A DNA stretch of 64,000 nucleotides from Lachnospiraceae bacterium (GCA_017634975.1 JAGBMJ010000010.1:1-64000); one strand, 5' to 3'. Shown: positions 26,092 to 35,632, counted from the first letter of the stretch. Notes: generated by a model from the letters alone, not told the origin. Translations and numbers: made by a program.

Positions 26092-27090
26092 TTAGTAGGA
26101 AAAAACAATCTTTAGTATATTCCCCAGCAATTCCGCCTCGATCCGGATCTGCCGCAGCAGCGGAACCTTTCGGAAATCCACCCGGCGTTTTCTTGCCATC
26201 ACGCCCTTGCACATAGCAAAGCCTTCCTTCACTCCTGCCAGATAGTCCTTTGCAAAGCCCTTCTTAGCAAAAAAGAGCAGTTTGATCAGATGTCCGGCCA
26301 CCAGCAGCGGAAAATTCACAACGATCTGCCACGGCGCCATATTTTTGCGGATCAGGTAGATATTGTTCCGCGCGGTGATCTTTACCTTAAACGGATTGTG
26401 TCTCGATCCGGTGCTCGCACTGCCTGCATGCTTTACTACCGCCTTTGGCGTATAGCGGTTTTCGTAGCCGGCCAGCTTTGCCCGCCAGCCGATATCCACA
26501 TCCTCCAGATAGGCGAAGTGCCGCACATCAAATCCTCCCAGCTTCTTCAGCAGATCCCTGCGATAGATCGCCGCCCCGCCACATGCACTGAAGATCCGGT
26601 AACGCTTATCATAGTTGCAGGCCGGCTTGTCCTTGGCTGAAGCATAGGCCCAGCCCAGCGCACAGTAGTAATCCCCGGCATCGTCCATCACCGTGGGATC
26701 CTGCATGGAGAGCATTGCCGCTGCCACGGAAAAAGTATTCTCTTTCTTCCGGATCTCCCGATACAGCGCCTCCACAAAACCCGGTTCCGCTTCCGTATCG
26801 TTATTGAGCAAGATCACATATTCACCGCGTGCGTATTCGATCCCGTCATTGACCGTTGCGCAGAAACCGCGGTTTTTTAAACATTTTGAATATCGGATCA
26901 GCGGGAAGGTATTGTTCGCCGGATATTTCTTCTGCAGCGCTTCGATGCTCCCGTCCGTCGAAGCATCATCCATCACCAGGATCTCAAATGTCTTCACGGT
27001 CTGCCGCATCAGGGAGTCTATGCATTTTTCCAGATAGGCCATCCCGTTATAATTGGGGATGACTACGCTTACTTTGGGCTTACGGTTCAC
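26092..27090 (-). CDS. GT2 glycosyltransferase, rhamnosyltransferase-like
   Basis: 332 residues. The N-terminus VSVVIPNYNGMAYLEKCIDS, VMDDASTDGS, the NRGFCATVNDGIE loop, metal site YVILLNNDTEAE and the FAYLEDVDIGWRAK acidic motif are those of the WbbL/rhamnosyl branch of GT2. A hydrophobic stretch near residues 265-285 may tether it to the membrane. Its start overlaps the preceding GT2 gene by four bases. Confidence 0.88.
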   Translation of the reverse strand: MNRKPKVSVVIPNYNGMAYLEKCIDSLMRQTVKTFEILVMDDASTDGSIEALQKKYPANNTFPLIRYSKCLKNRGFCATVNDGIEYARGEYVILLNNDTEAEPGFVEALYREIRKKENTFSVAAAMLSMQDPTVMDDAGDYYCALGWAYASAKDKPACNYDKRYRIFSACGGAAIYRRDLLKKLGGFDVRHFAYLEDVDIGWRAKLAGYENRYTPKAVVKHAGSASTGSRHNPFKVKITARNNIYLIRKNMAPWQIVVNFPLLVAGHLIKLLFFAKKGFAKDYLAGVKEGFAMCKGVMARKRRVDFRKVPLLRQIRIEAELLGNILKIVFSY

Positions 27091-28424
27091 TCTGTTGTCT
27101 CCTTCTCCTGCTGCGGATCGTAGAGGATCCCGATCCCTTTCTCGCGCAGCTTGGCGCAGAAACGCAGGCTCTTACTCTTGGCCTGCTCCGCATCCGGTTC
27201 TTCTTCCAATGGCCACTTCAGTCCGGTCGTTTTCTCAAACAGCGGGATCAGGTCTTTGCGGATCCGCATATTCCGCAGATCCACTGCTTCTGCGCTCTGC
27301 TGCAGGGCTGCGATATGCACATTTCCGGAGAATCCTCTGGGCAGTTCTTTAAATACCACGTCTCCCTTGGCATTCATCAGACCGCTCACGATCTCGTCAT
27401 GCTTATAGACCGGCCCGCCGACCGCCCCCAGATCCGGGCGCACGGTGAAGATATCCTCCGGGTAATCTGCCCGGTAAAAACCCAGATGCTTCAGATGCAC
27501 CACCGGCACATCGATGCCTTCCGCCTTGAGTGCCGCCTGCGCGGCACGCAGCCCCGCCTGATATGCATACTCCTTTGCCGAGGTATCCCCGGCGGTCGAT
27601 GCCGGATGGGTCCGCCAGTGATACACGATCTTCGGCACATGGCGGATATACTTCCTCCATTCCTTTGCATCATAATGCTCCCGGCACCAGTGCGCACAGC
27701 GGAGGATCAGGTCATAGTCCTGTGCCCCGTCATACTCCGCACGCAGCTTCAGCTCCTTCAGCACATCCGCACGGAATGCCGAGAAATGGCAGATATAATT
27801 GTTGGTAAATAACAGTTCCGGATCAAAATCCCGCTTCCGGTACGGCTCGAAATAATGCTCCCGGTAGCGGTCCGTCTTATCCTCATCGGTATAGACCAGC
27901 ACCGGCGCTCCCACGGATTCCGTTGCCTTATCGATCTCTTCCCGGATCAGATACAGCGCTTCCGGCGTGATCATATCGTCATGGTCGAGCAGGGCGATAT
28001 AGTCTCCGCTCGCCGCCTCGATCGCCGCATTGGTATTGCCGGAGATGCCTGCATTTTCCGCAAGCGGCAGATATACGATCCCGTCGTACTGCTCCTGAAA
28101 ACTGCTCACCACCGCCTTTACCTTGCCGCTCTGTGAAGCATCCGCGATCACCAGCTCATACTGCGGATAGGTCTGCTCCACCACGGACAGGATCAGATCC
28201 TGCAGGAACACTTCCGGGGTCTCATACGCCGGCACCACCACGGAGATCTTCAGCGGCCTGGCATAGCTCTTCCCCCGCTGTTTCTCCAGCTCCTCTTCCG
28301 CCGGCGGCTCGAAGGTGTATCTGCAGTGCTTCTTTTCCCACATCCGTTCCAGCACTGCATAGTACGTATCCTTCAGGCCGTTCTTCTTATAATAATTTAT
28401 AGTCCTTTTGATATTACCGAACAT
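27087..28424 (-). CDS. GT2 glycosyltransferase with N-terminal extension
   Basis: 445 residues. About 55 residues precede the GT2 domain, which starts ISVVVPAYETPEVFLQDLIL. It has NAGISGNTNAAIEAA and a DYIALLDHDDMITPEALYLI metal site (about 145-164). The C-terminal half after about residue 330 is not obviously catalytic. The catalytic half closely resembles the first GT2 module of the 662-residue protein at 30287, so the genes share ancestry. It follows the phosphoglucomutase by one base. Confidence 0.88.
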   Translation of the reverse strand: MFGNIKRTINYYKKNGLKDTYYAVLERMWEKKHCRYTFEPPAEEELEKQRGKSYARPLKISVVVPAYETPEVFLQDLILSVVEQTYPQYELVIADASQSGKVKAVVSSFQEQYDGIVYLPLAENAGISGNTNAAIEAASGDYIALLDHDDMITPEALYLIREEIDKATESVGAPVLVYTDEDKTDRYREHYFEPYRKRDFDPELLFTNNYICHFSAFRADVLKELKLRAEYDGAQDYDLILRCAHWCREHYDAKEWRKYIRHVPKIVYHWRTHPASTAGDTSAKEYAYQAGLRAAQAALKAEGIDVPVVHLKHLGFYRADYPEDIFTVRPDLGAVGGPVYKHDEIVSGLMNAKGDVVFKELPRGFSGNVHIAALQQSAEAVDLRNMRIRKDLIPLFEKTTGLKWPLEEEPDAEQAKSKSLRFCAKLREKGIGILYDPQQEKETTE

Positions 28425-28425
28425 A

Positions 28426-30147
28426 TTAAATGAATGATTTCACCGCTTCCGTCAGCGCATCCAGCCGCTGCTGTGCATCCAGCAGATCCGTACCCTTGAT
28501 GCCCATATAAAACTTGATCTTCGGCTCCGTACCGGACGGTCTTGCGCAGCACCAGCTGTCATTCTCCAGATCAAAATACAGCACGTTGGAAACCGGCAGA
28601 TCCGTCTTGCCCTCTTCCCCCGTCTCGATATTTACGGTGCGCTGCATCTTGTAATCACGGAACTCCTTCACCTTCAGATCGCCAAACGCCTTCGGCGGGT
28701 CATTCCGCAGCTTCTCCATCATCTGTGCGATCTCTTCCAGGCCCTCTTTGCCCTTCTTGGTGATCGCATACTGGGTCTCTTTGTAATAGCCGTACTTATC
28801 GTACATCTCCATCATCATATCCCACAGGGTGATGCCCAGCTTCTTACAATAAGCCGCCACCTCTGCCAGGCACATCACGGCCACCACCGCATCCTTATCT
28901 CTTGCATGGGTACCGGCCAGGCATCCGTAGGACTCTTCCAGGCCGAAGACGTAGTTGTATTTACCGGTCTGCTCAAAGATGTGGATCTGCTCGCCGATGT
29001 ACTTAAAGCCGGTCAGCGTATCGATCTCCTTTACGCCATACGCCTGGGTCACGGCATGCGCCATATTGGTGGTCACAATGGTCGTGACCAGCGCCGGGTT
29101 CTTCGGCATCGTTCCGTTTGCCAGACGCTCTCTCAAGATATATTCCGCGATCAGCATACCGGACATATTACCGGTAAACGGCACATACTCCCCGGTTCTG
29201 GTATCCAGCGCATAAATGCCCAGACGGTCGGCATCCGGATCGGTCGCCATCACGATATCGGCACCTTTCTCCTTTGCCAGCTTCAGCGCCAGGGTAAAGG
29301 CCTTCGGATCCTCCGGGTTCGGGTATTCCAGTGTGGTAAAGTCCGGATCCGGCAGTTCCTGCTCGGGTACCACGTAAACATGCTGGAAGCCGAGTTCCTT
29401 TAAGATACGACGTACCGGCACATTACCGGTTCCGTGGAACGGAGAATATACGATCTTGATCTCCTCCGCCACCGCCTTGATGATCTCCGGATGGATGATC
29501 TGCTTCTTCAGCTCTGCCATATACGCATCGTCGATCTCGGCACCGATCACATTATACAGTCCCTTCACCTGCGCGTCTGCCTTCTCCATGGTCTTTACAC
29601 TGCGGATGTCTTCGATCGCGTTTACTTCACCGATGATGTTCTTATCATGCGGCGGCGTGATCTGGGCACCATCCTCCCAGTATACCTTGTAGCCGTTGTA
29701 CTCGGGCGGATTGTGGGATGCCGTGATCACGATGCCGGCCTTGCAGCCCAGCTTGCGCAGTGCAAAAGAAAGCTCCGGTGTCGGGCGCAGCGCATCAAAC
29801 ACATAGGTCTTTATGCCGTTTGCGGCCAGGCACAGCGCCGCCTCATCCGCAAATTCGGGGCTCATACGTCTGGAATCGTAAGCAATGGCCACACCCTGCT
29901 GCGCACCGTCTGCTTTCAGCACATAGTTTGCCAGACCCTGGGACGCCTTGCGCACCGTGTAGATATTCATGCGGTTTGTACCTGCACCGATCACACCGCG
30001 CAGGCCGCCGGTACCAAACTCCAGATTCTTATAAAAGCGGTCCTCCACTTCCTTCTCGTTGTTGCGGATCGCCAGCAGTTCCTCTTTCGTCTTCGCATCA
30101 AAGTAGTCGTCATTCAACCAGAATTCAAATGTGTCACGATAGTTCAT
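28426..30147 (-). CDS. Phosphoglucomutase/phosphomannomutase
   Basis: 573 residues, the length of PgcA-type alpha-phosphohexomutases. It has the phosphoserine loop TASHNPPEYNGYK, metal loop TDPDADRLG, sugar-binding GLEESYGC and phosphate-binding RPSGTEPKIKFY, all intact. It interconverts hexose-6- and hexose-1-phosphates and so feeds RfbF, RmlA and the GDP- and UDP-sugar routes of this locus. In the middle of a glycosyltransferase operon it is probably a dedicated precursor enzyme. Confidence 0.93.
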   Translation of the reverse strand: MNYRDTFEFWLNDDYFDAKTKEELLAIRNNEKEVEDRFYKNLEFGTGGLRGVIGAGTNRMNIYTVRKASQGLANYVLKADGAQQGVAIAYDSRRMSPEFADEAALCLAANGIKTYVFDALRPTPELSFALRKLGCKAGIVITASHNPPEYNGYKVYWEDGAQITPPHDKNIIGEVNAIEDIRSVKTMEKADAQVKGLYNVIGAEIDDAYMAELKKQIIHPEIIKAVAEEIKIVYSPFHGTGNVPVRRILKELGFQHVYVVPEQELPDPDFTTLEYPNPEDPKAFTLALKLAKEKGADIVMATDPDADRLGIYALDTRTGEYVPFTGNMSGMLIAEYILRERLANGTMPKNPALVTTIVTTNMAHAVTQAYGVKEIDTLTGFKYIGEQIHIFEQTGKYNYVFGLEESYGCLAGTHARDKDAVVAVMCLAEVAAYCKKLGITLWDMMMEMYDKYGYYKETQYAITKKGKEGLEEIAQMMEKLRNDPPKAFGDLKVKEFRDYKMQRTVNIETGEEGKTDLPVSNVLYFDLENDSWCCARPSGTEPKIKFYMGIKGTDLLDAQQRLDALTEAVKSFI

Positions 30148-30194
30148 GTTTTTATATCTCCTTTTTTTATTCTACATTTTTAGTTTTCGAGCCG

Positions 30195-30290
30195 GTGAGC
30201 CACGGGGACGGTTCTTGTGGCTAAAGATCTTTGATCTTGTTGCCACAAGAACCGTCCCCGTGGCTCACAAGAACCGTCCCCATGGCTCAC
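30195..30290. repeat. Palindromic GGGGACGG repeat, 27-base perfect arms plus a partial copy
   Basis: Left arm 30195-30221 and right arm 30242-30268 are perfect reverse complements (GTGAGCCACGGGGACGG...), with a 20-base loop containing AAAGATCTTTGATCTT. A third partial arm follows to 30290 and supplies the TGA stop (30287-30289) of the adjacent glycosyltransferase. Related units lie at 34418, 35717 and 36611. The structure resembles mobile palindromes of the REP/RAYT type; that origin is inferred. Confidence 0.8.
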
Positions 30291-32275
30291 GCCTTCTCTT
30301 CTATTTTCAGCGAATAATCGCTTCGATCCAGTGAAAAATTCACATTATAGTACGGATCGCCCTTATCCAGCACCTCTTTCCACTTGCTGCGGAAATGCTC
30401 GCATTCCTTATTATAGCGCTCGGCGCCCGGTCCCTGCAAGTCGGTTCCACGGGAGGCGGACTCGTAATGGTAGAGTTCGCAGAACGGGGTCCAGATGTTC
30501 AGATACCCTTTTTCGCGCAGTTTCAGGCAAAAGTCCACATCGTTTAATGCCACGCGGAAATCTTCGTCCAGGCCGCCCACTTCGAAGTAGCGTTCCTTCT
30601 TTACCATCAGGCATGCCCCGGTCACAGCGGATACATTCTGTGCATAGCAGAGCCGTCCCATATAGCCCAGATTCTCGTAGTTGACGCGGTAGTGGGAATG
30701 CCCTGCGGTACGATGCGCTCCCAGCCCCAGTACGATGCCGGCATGCTGGATCGTCTTGTCGGGGTAATAGAGTTTTGCTCCTACCGCGCCCACATCGTCA
30801 CGCTCCGCATACATCAGCATCTCTTCCAGCCAGTTGAGCGTGATCACTTCCGTATCGTTATTGAGAAGCAGCAGATAGTCGCCCGTCGCCTCCTTTGCAC
30901 CCAGATTGTTGACGGCGGAATAATTGAATTCGCCCTTGTACTCGATCACGCGGATCTTCGGGTGGCTCTTCAGTTCTTCATAATAGGCAAAGGTCTGCGG
31001 TTCCTTGCTGTTGTTCTCCAGTACCAGGATCTCGTAATCCGAATAGGTCGTCTTTTCCAGGATCGAGTCGATGCAGCGCTTCAGCACATCCTTCTGGTCC
31101 TTGTTCGGGATCAGGATGGACACCTTGGCCCGTGCCAGCAGCGGATAATGAATGCGGAAGATCGTCTCGAACGCCCTGGTGGATTCGATCGTAAAATGCT
31201 CATACCCAGCCGTGCGCAGTGCATCTGCCACCGCACCTTTGGCTGCATCGATGGCATAGGACTTCGCCGTGATGTCCGCTGCCACGCTGCCCTTATGGGA
31301 ACGCCAGTAATACAGGAGTTTCGGCACATGCGCCACGTGCTGTGCCTTTGCCGTCAGCCGCAGGATCATATCGTGGTCCTGACTGCCGTCAAACTGCGTA
31401 CGGAACAGTTCCATCCCTTCCAGCAGGCTCTTTTTGAAAGCGCTGAAATGACAGATGTAGTTGTTTGCCCGCAGATTGTCCGGAGCATAGTCCGGCTTGA
31501 AATGCAGCGTGATCATATTGTCCACGCTGTTGCCGTGGAAGGTACATTCATCACAATAGATGTAATCCGCGCCCTCGGCGCAGATCACTTTCATATATTC
31601 GTACAATGCCGCCGGATGCAGGATATCGTCGTGGTCAAACAGTGCGATATAATCTCCGGTGGCCAGTTTCAGACACTCGTTGGTGTTCTTGGAGATACCG
31701 CCGTTCTCCGCCAGTTTATGGTATTTGATGCGGCTGTCTTTTTCCGCATACTCCTTACAGATCTTCCCGACAAATTCGTGCTCTGCATCCGATCCGTCGG
31801 CCAGACACAGTTCCCACTTTTCATAGGTCTGTGCCTGCACGGAGCCGATCATATCCCGCAGGAAATTTTCCGGCGTGTTGTAGAGCGGCACCAGGATGGA
31901 GAAGGTGTGCTCCTCCGGGAACTTTTCCTCCCGCTGGCGCTTCGCCTCTTCCGCCGAAGGAAAGCTTGCTGTGCCGTGCTGCGCTCTGGCCTTGATCTCG
32001 ATACTCTTGGATTTCATCTTGCGCGCAATGCCGCGCGGTCCGCCCAGATTGTGCAGTCTCGTCTTCTGCCGGATCGCCCAGTGCATGCACACGCGCAGCG
32101 GTTTGGACATACGCCAGGGCAGGCTCGTCTTGATCTTTTGGATCTGCCGTTCCTTCTCGTCCGCCAGCGCCTGCGCCTCCGACAAACGCGTTGAGAGCAG
32201 CATATTCTGATACTGCTCTTCCTCATAAGCTTTCTTATAGTCTTCTAAAGTTTCTAACTGTTTTTCTTCTGACAT
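30287..32275 (-). CDS. Two-module GT2 glycosyltransferase
   Basis: 662 residues. A charged, coiled-coil-like N-terminus (about 1-55, KKAYEEEQYQNMLLS) is followed by a first GT2 module starting FSILVPLYNTPENF with YIALFDHDDILHPAALYEY. The second GT2 module from about 385 (VSILIPNKDQKDVLKRCIDS) has a LLLLNNDTEVITLNWLEEM metal site and VALNDVDFCLKLREKGYL. Both modules keep their acidic motifs, so the protein may add two different linkages. It is one of three related large enzymes (also 32290 and 38665). Its stop codon lies in a palindromic repeat. Confidence 0.88.
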   Translation of the reverse strand: MSEEKQLETLEDYKKAYEEEQYQNMLLSTRLSEAQALADEKERQIQKIKTSLPWRMSKPLRVCMHWAIRQKTRLHNLGGPRGIARKMKSKSIEIKARAQHGTASFPSAEEAKRQREEKFPEEHTFSILVPLYNTPENFLRDMIGSVQAQTYEKWELCLADGSDAEHEFVGKICKEYAEKDSRIKYHKLAENGGISKNTNECLKLATGDYIALFDHDDILHPAALYEYMKVICAEGADYIYCDECTFHGNSVDNMITLHFKPDYAPDNLRANNYICHFSAFKKSLLEGMELFRTQFDGSQDHDMILRLTAKAQHVAHVPKLLYYWRSHKGSVAADITAKSYAIDAAKGAVADALRTAGYEHFTIESTRAFETIFRIHYPLLARAKVSILIPNKDQKDVLKRCIDSILEKTTYSDYEILVLENNSKEPQTFAYYEELKSHPKIRVIEYKGEFNYSAVNNLGAKEATGDYLLLLNNDTEVITLNWLEEMLMYAERDDVGAVGAKLYYPDKTIQHAGIVLGLGAHRTAGHSHYRVNYENLGYMGRLCYAQNVSAVTGACLMVKKERYFEVGGLDEDFRVALNDVDFCLKLREKGYLNIWTPFCELYHYESASRGTDLQGPGAERYNKECEHFRSKWKEVLDKGDPYYNVNFSLDRSDYSLKIEEKA

Positions 32276-32289
32276 AGTTTCCTCTGGCT

Positions 32290-34566
32290 TTACTGCTCAT
32301 ACTGCAGTGTGATCATCTTGTCTTTTAATGCGATCTTCGCGCCGCTGTCGATCACAAACGGCTTGCCGCCTGCCTTTGGTACAAAGGACAGCAATACTCT
32401 GTACTCCCCGTCGGCTAAACTGTATGCCGGGATGCGTGCCACAAAACCGGCCAGTTCCCATGCTTCCTGTTCCGCCAGGATCTCCTTCGTATCTTCCCGC
32501 CGCTTGGGGAACAGCGAAAACTCATGACCGTCTCCCGTGTCTGCCACCAGCAGCAGTTTCCGGTCAAACAGATAAGCAGCCTTCTTTGCCGGTGCCGCCC
32601 AGCCCTCGATCTGATACTCTTCCTTTTTTTCGCCGTCCGGCGCAAAGCGTACCCGCCGTCTGGCATCATCAATATGCTGCAGGATCTGCAGATCTACGCC
32701 CAGCTTCCGCCACACGCGTCCCTGCAAGCCTATGGAATAGTCTCCTGCCGTGATCAATCTTACCTCCGAGCGCACCTCCGCCTTTTCATACGGATAGGCA
32801 TAGCCCAGGTTATAATCCACATCCAGCCGCTCCTGTACCAGATGCGGGCTGTAGAAGGGATCCTTCGCGTACAGTGCCGGATGTTTGCGGTAGAGTTTCT
32901 CCAGTTCCGCTTCCCGGCGCCGACGTTTTTCCGGGCTCTCATCACTGCCCCGGCTGGCCGACTCATGGTGGATCAGTACGGCATCCGCACGCACTACATT
33001 ATACCACCCTTTCTCATATAAGGAAAAGCAAAAGTCCACATCATTATAGGCAACTGCCAGCCCCTCGTCAAACCCGCCTACGGCATCGAATTTTTCCCGG
33101 CGCACCATCAGACACGCCGCCGTCACCGCCAGTACATTGTAAGTGGCACGATTACGGTAATGGTAAATGTTGCCGCGATCTTCCATACCGCCCATTTTGT
33201 GCACCGGACCAAGGGCAATGTTGGTGATGCCACAATGCTGGATGCGCGGATGTTCCGGCGCTTTTCGCCTGTCCTCGCCCTCCTGCCACGGATACCACAG
33301 TTTTGCACCCACGGCACCAACATGGGCAAGGAGTGCCTGTCCTGCCATTCTGCGCATCCATAAGGAAGATTTGCCTAACGGCAAATCTCTGAAGCGCCTC
33401 AAAGCCGGCGCGGGCTCCCCCGAGCCTTGCTCGGGGGCAGAAGGTGAGTTCTGGCCAAACACCTCGACATCATCATTTAAGAAAAGGAGCAGATCTCCTT
33501 TAGCGGCCGTCGCGCCGCGGTTACACATCCGTGAAAAATTGAATTCTTCTTTTTCGTACAAATATTGAAACCCATATGTCTCTCGCAGGTTTTCGATCGC
33601 TGCGCGGTTCGCATCACTGCTGCCGTTGTCCACGACAATGATCTCAATGTCCGGATATTCCGTATTCTCCCGCAATCCCTTCAGACACTGTTCCAGCAGC
33701 CGCGGCTGATCTTTGGACGGGATGATCACGGACACTTTCGCCGGATGCCCGTTTTCTGCCCCCGTGCTTCGCTCGGGGGAGCCCGTCACAGTTATTTCGA
33801 TCGGATAACTTATATTTTTGTAACCGTTTGTGCCTTCCTTCCAGACTTTTTGGTACAAATCTTCCTTACCCTGCGTATCATCGCAGCGGTTGTGAAACAA
33901 CACCTGCGGAAGATGCAGCGGTTTTCCGGAAGATATACGTATCGCAAACTCTGTCGGATCACATTTCATCCGGTCCCATCGCTCATCCCGCACCATCTTT
34001 GGGATCAGTGAAGCGCGAAATGCTACCAGATGTCCGAAATACCGGAACGACCGGAAGGTATCCGGCGACCAGTCCGGCTTAAACCATGGATGGCTGCGCT
34101 TTCCTTCTGCATCGATCACATCCTCATCCGCATAGAGGATCTCTGCATCCGGATGCCCCGCAAACGCGTGACGAATCACATCAAAAGCACGCGGATCCAG
34201 ACCCGGCTCGAATTCCACCACCAGTACAAACTCCATACCCTCCAGGATCCGGTCCACGGCAGCCGCCACATCCGCATCTGCCCCCGCACCGGCTTTGTGG
34301 TCCTCAACCTCAGAATCCTTCTGCGGTTCGAAAGCAATCCCGAATTTCTTATTGCTCCGGCTCTCCCAGTCCTGCCCCTGCAGTAATCCGTCAAAATAGT
34401 ACGGCGTCAGCACAAGAAAACCACAAGAACCGTCCCCCCGGTCCAAACCATGGGGACGGTCCTCATGGTTTTTTTCATTTTCCGCGATCCACTGCTCGTA
34501 CGGATGCGTCTGGCGCCAGACTTCCGCCTCGTATTCTTTTTTATAATCCGTTTCCATGTGGTCCAT
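32290..34566 (-). CDS. Large GT2 glycosyltransferase carrying three repeat-derived insertions
   Basis: 758 residues from the ATG at 34566, which follows the TAG of the ATPase gene by one base. The N-terminal GT module looks degenerate (YADEDVIDAEGKRS). The second GT2 module has KVSVIIPSKDQPRLLEQCLK, LLLFLNDDVEVF and AYNDVDFCFSLYEKGW. A C-terminal domain of about 150 residues follows. Compared with its relative at 38665, it has three in-frame insertions encoded by palindromic DNA: NHEDRPHGLDRGDGSCGF near the N-terminus, SPERSTGAEN before module two, and about 30 residues with SPSAPEQGSGEPAPA right after the metal site. The last sits close to the active site and could impair activity. Confidence 0.85.
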   Translation of the reverse strand: MDHMETDYKKEYEAEVWRQTHPYEQWIAENEKNHEDRPHGLDRGDGSCGFLVLTPYYFDGLLQGQDWESRSNKKFGIAFEPQKDSEVEDHKAGAGADADVAAAVDRILEGMEFVLVVEFEPGLDPRAFDVIRHAFAGHPDAEILYADEDVIDAEGKRSHPWFKPDWSPDTFRSFRYFGHLVAFRASLIPKMVRDERWDRMKCDPTEFAIRISSGKPLHLPQVLFHNRCDDTQGKEDLYQKVWKEGTNGYKNISYPIEITVTGSPERSTGAENGHPAKVSVIIPSKDQPRLLEQCLKGLRENTEYPDIEIIVVDNGSSDANRAAIENLRETYGFQYLYEKEEFNFSRMCNRGATAAKGDLLLFLNDDVEVFGQNSPSAPEQGSGEPAPALRRFRDLPLGKSSLWMRRMAGQALLAHVGAVGAKLWYPWQEGEDRRKAPEHPRIQHCGITNIALGPVHKMGGMEDRGNIYHYRNRATYNVLAVTAACLMVRREKFDAVGGFDEGLAVAYNDVDFCFSLYEKGWYNVVRADAVLIHHESASRGSDESPEKRRRREAELEKLYRKHPALYAKDPFYSPHLVQERLDVDYNLGYAYPYEKAEVRSEVRLITAGDYSIGLQGRVWRKLGVDLQILQHIDDARRRVRFAPDGEKKEEYQIEGWAAPAKKAAYLFDRKLLLVADTGDGHEFSLFPKRREDTKEILAEQEAWELAGFVARIPAYSLADGEYRVLLSFVPKAGGKPFVIDSGAKIALKDKMITLQYEQ
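33368..33447. repeat. GC-rich palindromic repeat inside a GT gene, type 2
   Basis: Two hairpins: GATTTGCC-TAAC-GGCAAATC (33368-33387) and CCCCCGAGC-CTT-GCTCGGGGG (33417-33437), the latter a perfect nine-pair stem. It encodes about 30 extra residues in the glycosyltransferase at 32290-34566 that its relative lacks, so this is an inserted element kept in frame. A second copy of the CCCCCG palindrome lies at 33754 in the opposite orientation. Confidence 0.75.
33754..33788. repeat. GC-rich palindromic repeat inside a GT gene, second copy
   Basis: TTCTGCCCCCGTGCTTCGCT continues into CGGGGGAGCCCG, matching the element at 33412-33442 in inverted orientation, with one mismatch in the stem. It encodes a Gly/Ser/Glu-rich linker (SPERSTGAEN) just before the second GT2 module. 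It is in frame and in a probable inter-domain linker, so it is likely tolerated. Confidence 0.7.
34418..34472. repeat. GGGGACGG palindromic repeat inside a GT gene
   Basis: AAACCACAAGAACCGTCCCC and its imperfect complement, ending in GGACGGTCCTCATGGTTTT, form an inverted repeat of the same family as those at 30195, 35717 and 36611. It is translated as part of the glycosyltransferase at 32290-34566 (an extra stretch of about 18 residues, NHEDRPHG...GSCGF). It keeps the frame and contains no stop. Confidence 0.8.
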
Positions 34567-34567
34567 G

Positions 34568-35623
34568 CTATTCTTCCCCGTCATCGTACATATCTTTCAC
34601 AAAATCAGCAAACATAGGAAGGGTAAAGCGGACATACCCCCTCTCTTCTCCATTTACAATACCCCTGCGGATCAATCTCTTTCGATAAGGATTAAACTCA
34701 TTGGTCTCCATACCAAGGATCTCCCGCACCTCACTTACTCTCCCGTTCTTCGATTTTGCGATTCCATACGCAAGCTTTCGATCATTTGCTGACATATCTG
34801 CCCAGATTTTTTCGTATACATAGTCTTCCAAATGCTGTCGGAACTGAGGGATTGCTTTCTCCATTTTTCCGTTATTTTCCCAAGTGAAGTATCCCAGCAC
34901 CTGAAAAGCAAACGAATATCCCTGTGTTGTTTTGGCCATTTTTAATGCGGTTCCATCATCAATCCGGAAATTCTTTTTGTAGTTTTCCGCAATGGTTCGG
35001 ACATTCAAAGAACGCAATTCCAATTTGGACGCCCGGTACAGGAACGTTAGATGCTTTTCATTTTGCAGCACATCTATATTCTCATATAATCCGGTCATCA
35101 GCAAAAAAACCGGCAGATCCTTCCGGAGCATGATCTGAAACGCACTGGCAAAGGTCCTCATTTCTTTGGTGTTGACCGCCTCATCGATCGTAATCAAAAC
35201 CCGCTTCTTCTGTTTTTTTATACTTTCCAGCATTTTCACAAGAGCGCTTTCCACATCCCGAATCGGTGCCACGCCGTCAATCCCGATTCCTAATCCCAAA
35301 AAGGAGAGGTTGATCTTGGCGTTTCTGAAAAGAGCAGCCAGACTGTTTTCTCCGGAAAGTTTCGCTGCCAGGCCTTCCAACAGATCACTTTCCGGATTAA
35401 GCTCCACTACGATCCACTCGTCTTTCTTTGCCATCTCTTTTGAAATTTCTGTCATCAAAACCGTCTTTCCGCTCCCTCGGACTCCGGTGATCATAAAAAC
35501 CTGTTGCGAAGGTTCTTCTTCGCAAAAGACTTCAACCACCTCCGCCATGACCATGCTTCTGGAGATCAACTGTTTCGGTTCTTTCCCAAATATCAATGAA
35601 TATGGATTGTTTTTTGAAGGCAT
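34568..35623 (-). CDS. AAA-type ATPase with C-terminal winged-helix-like region
   Basis: 351 residues. Walker A GVRGSGKTVLMTE (about 47-59), a Walker B-like VLITIDEAVN and sensor region FLLMTGLYENID identify an AAA/STAND-like P-loop ATPase. The C-terminus (RVSEVREILGMETNEFNPYRKRLIRRG) looks like a winged helix. Free-standing members of this type are common in Clostridia, and their role is poorly known. Six ACAGTAAA units lie directly upstream of its AAAGGAG site, hinting at autoregulation. The downstream glycosyltransferase start follows its stop by one base, so it heads that transcript. Whether it acts in glycan synthesis is unknown. Confidence 0.75.
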   Translation of the reverse strand: MPSKNNPYSLIFGKEPKQLISRSMVMAEVVEVFCEEEPSQQVFMITGVRGSGKTVLMTEISKEMAKKDEWIVVELNPESDLLEGLAAKLSGENSLAALFRNAKINLSFLGLGIGIDGVAPIRDVESALVKMLESIKKQKKRVLITIDEAVNTKEMRTFASAFQIMLRKDLPVFLLMTGLYENIDVLQNEKHLTFLYRASKLELRSLNVRTIAENYKKNFRIDDGTALKMAKTTQGYSFAFQVLGYFTWENNGKMEKAIPQFRQHLEDYVYEKIWADMSANDRKLAYGIAKSKNGRVSEVREILGMETNEFNPYRKRLIRRGIVNGEERGYVRFTLPMFADFVKDMYDDGEE

Positions 35624-35632
35624 GCCAACTCC

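Noticed and set aside
30692..32194. Plus-strand open frame of 500 codons opposite a two-module GT2 gene
   Set aside because: It is a shadow of the real minus-strand gene with intact GT2 motifs; the antisense translation has no family features.
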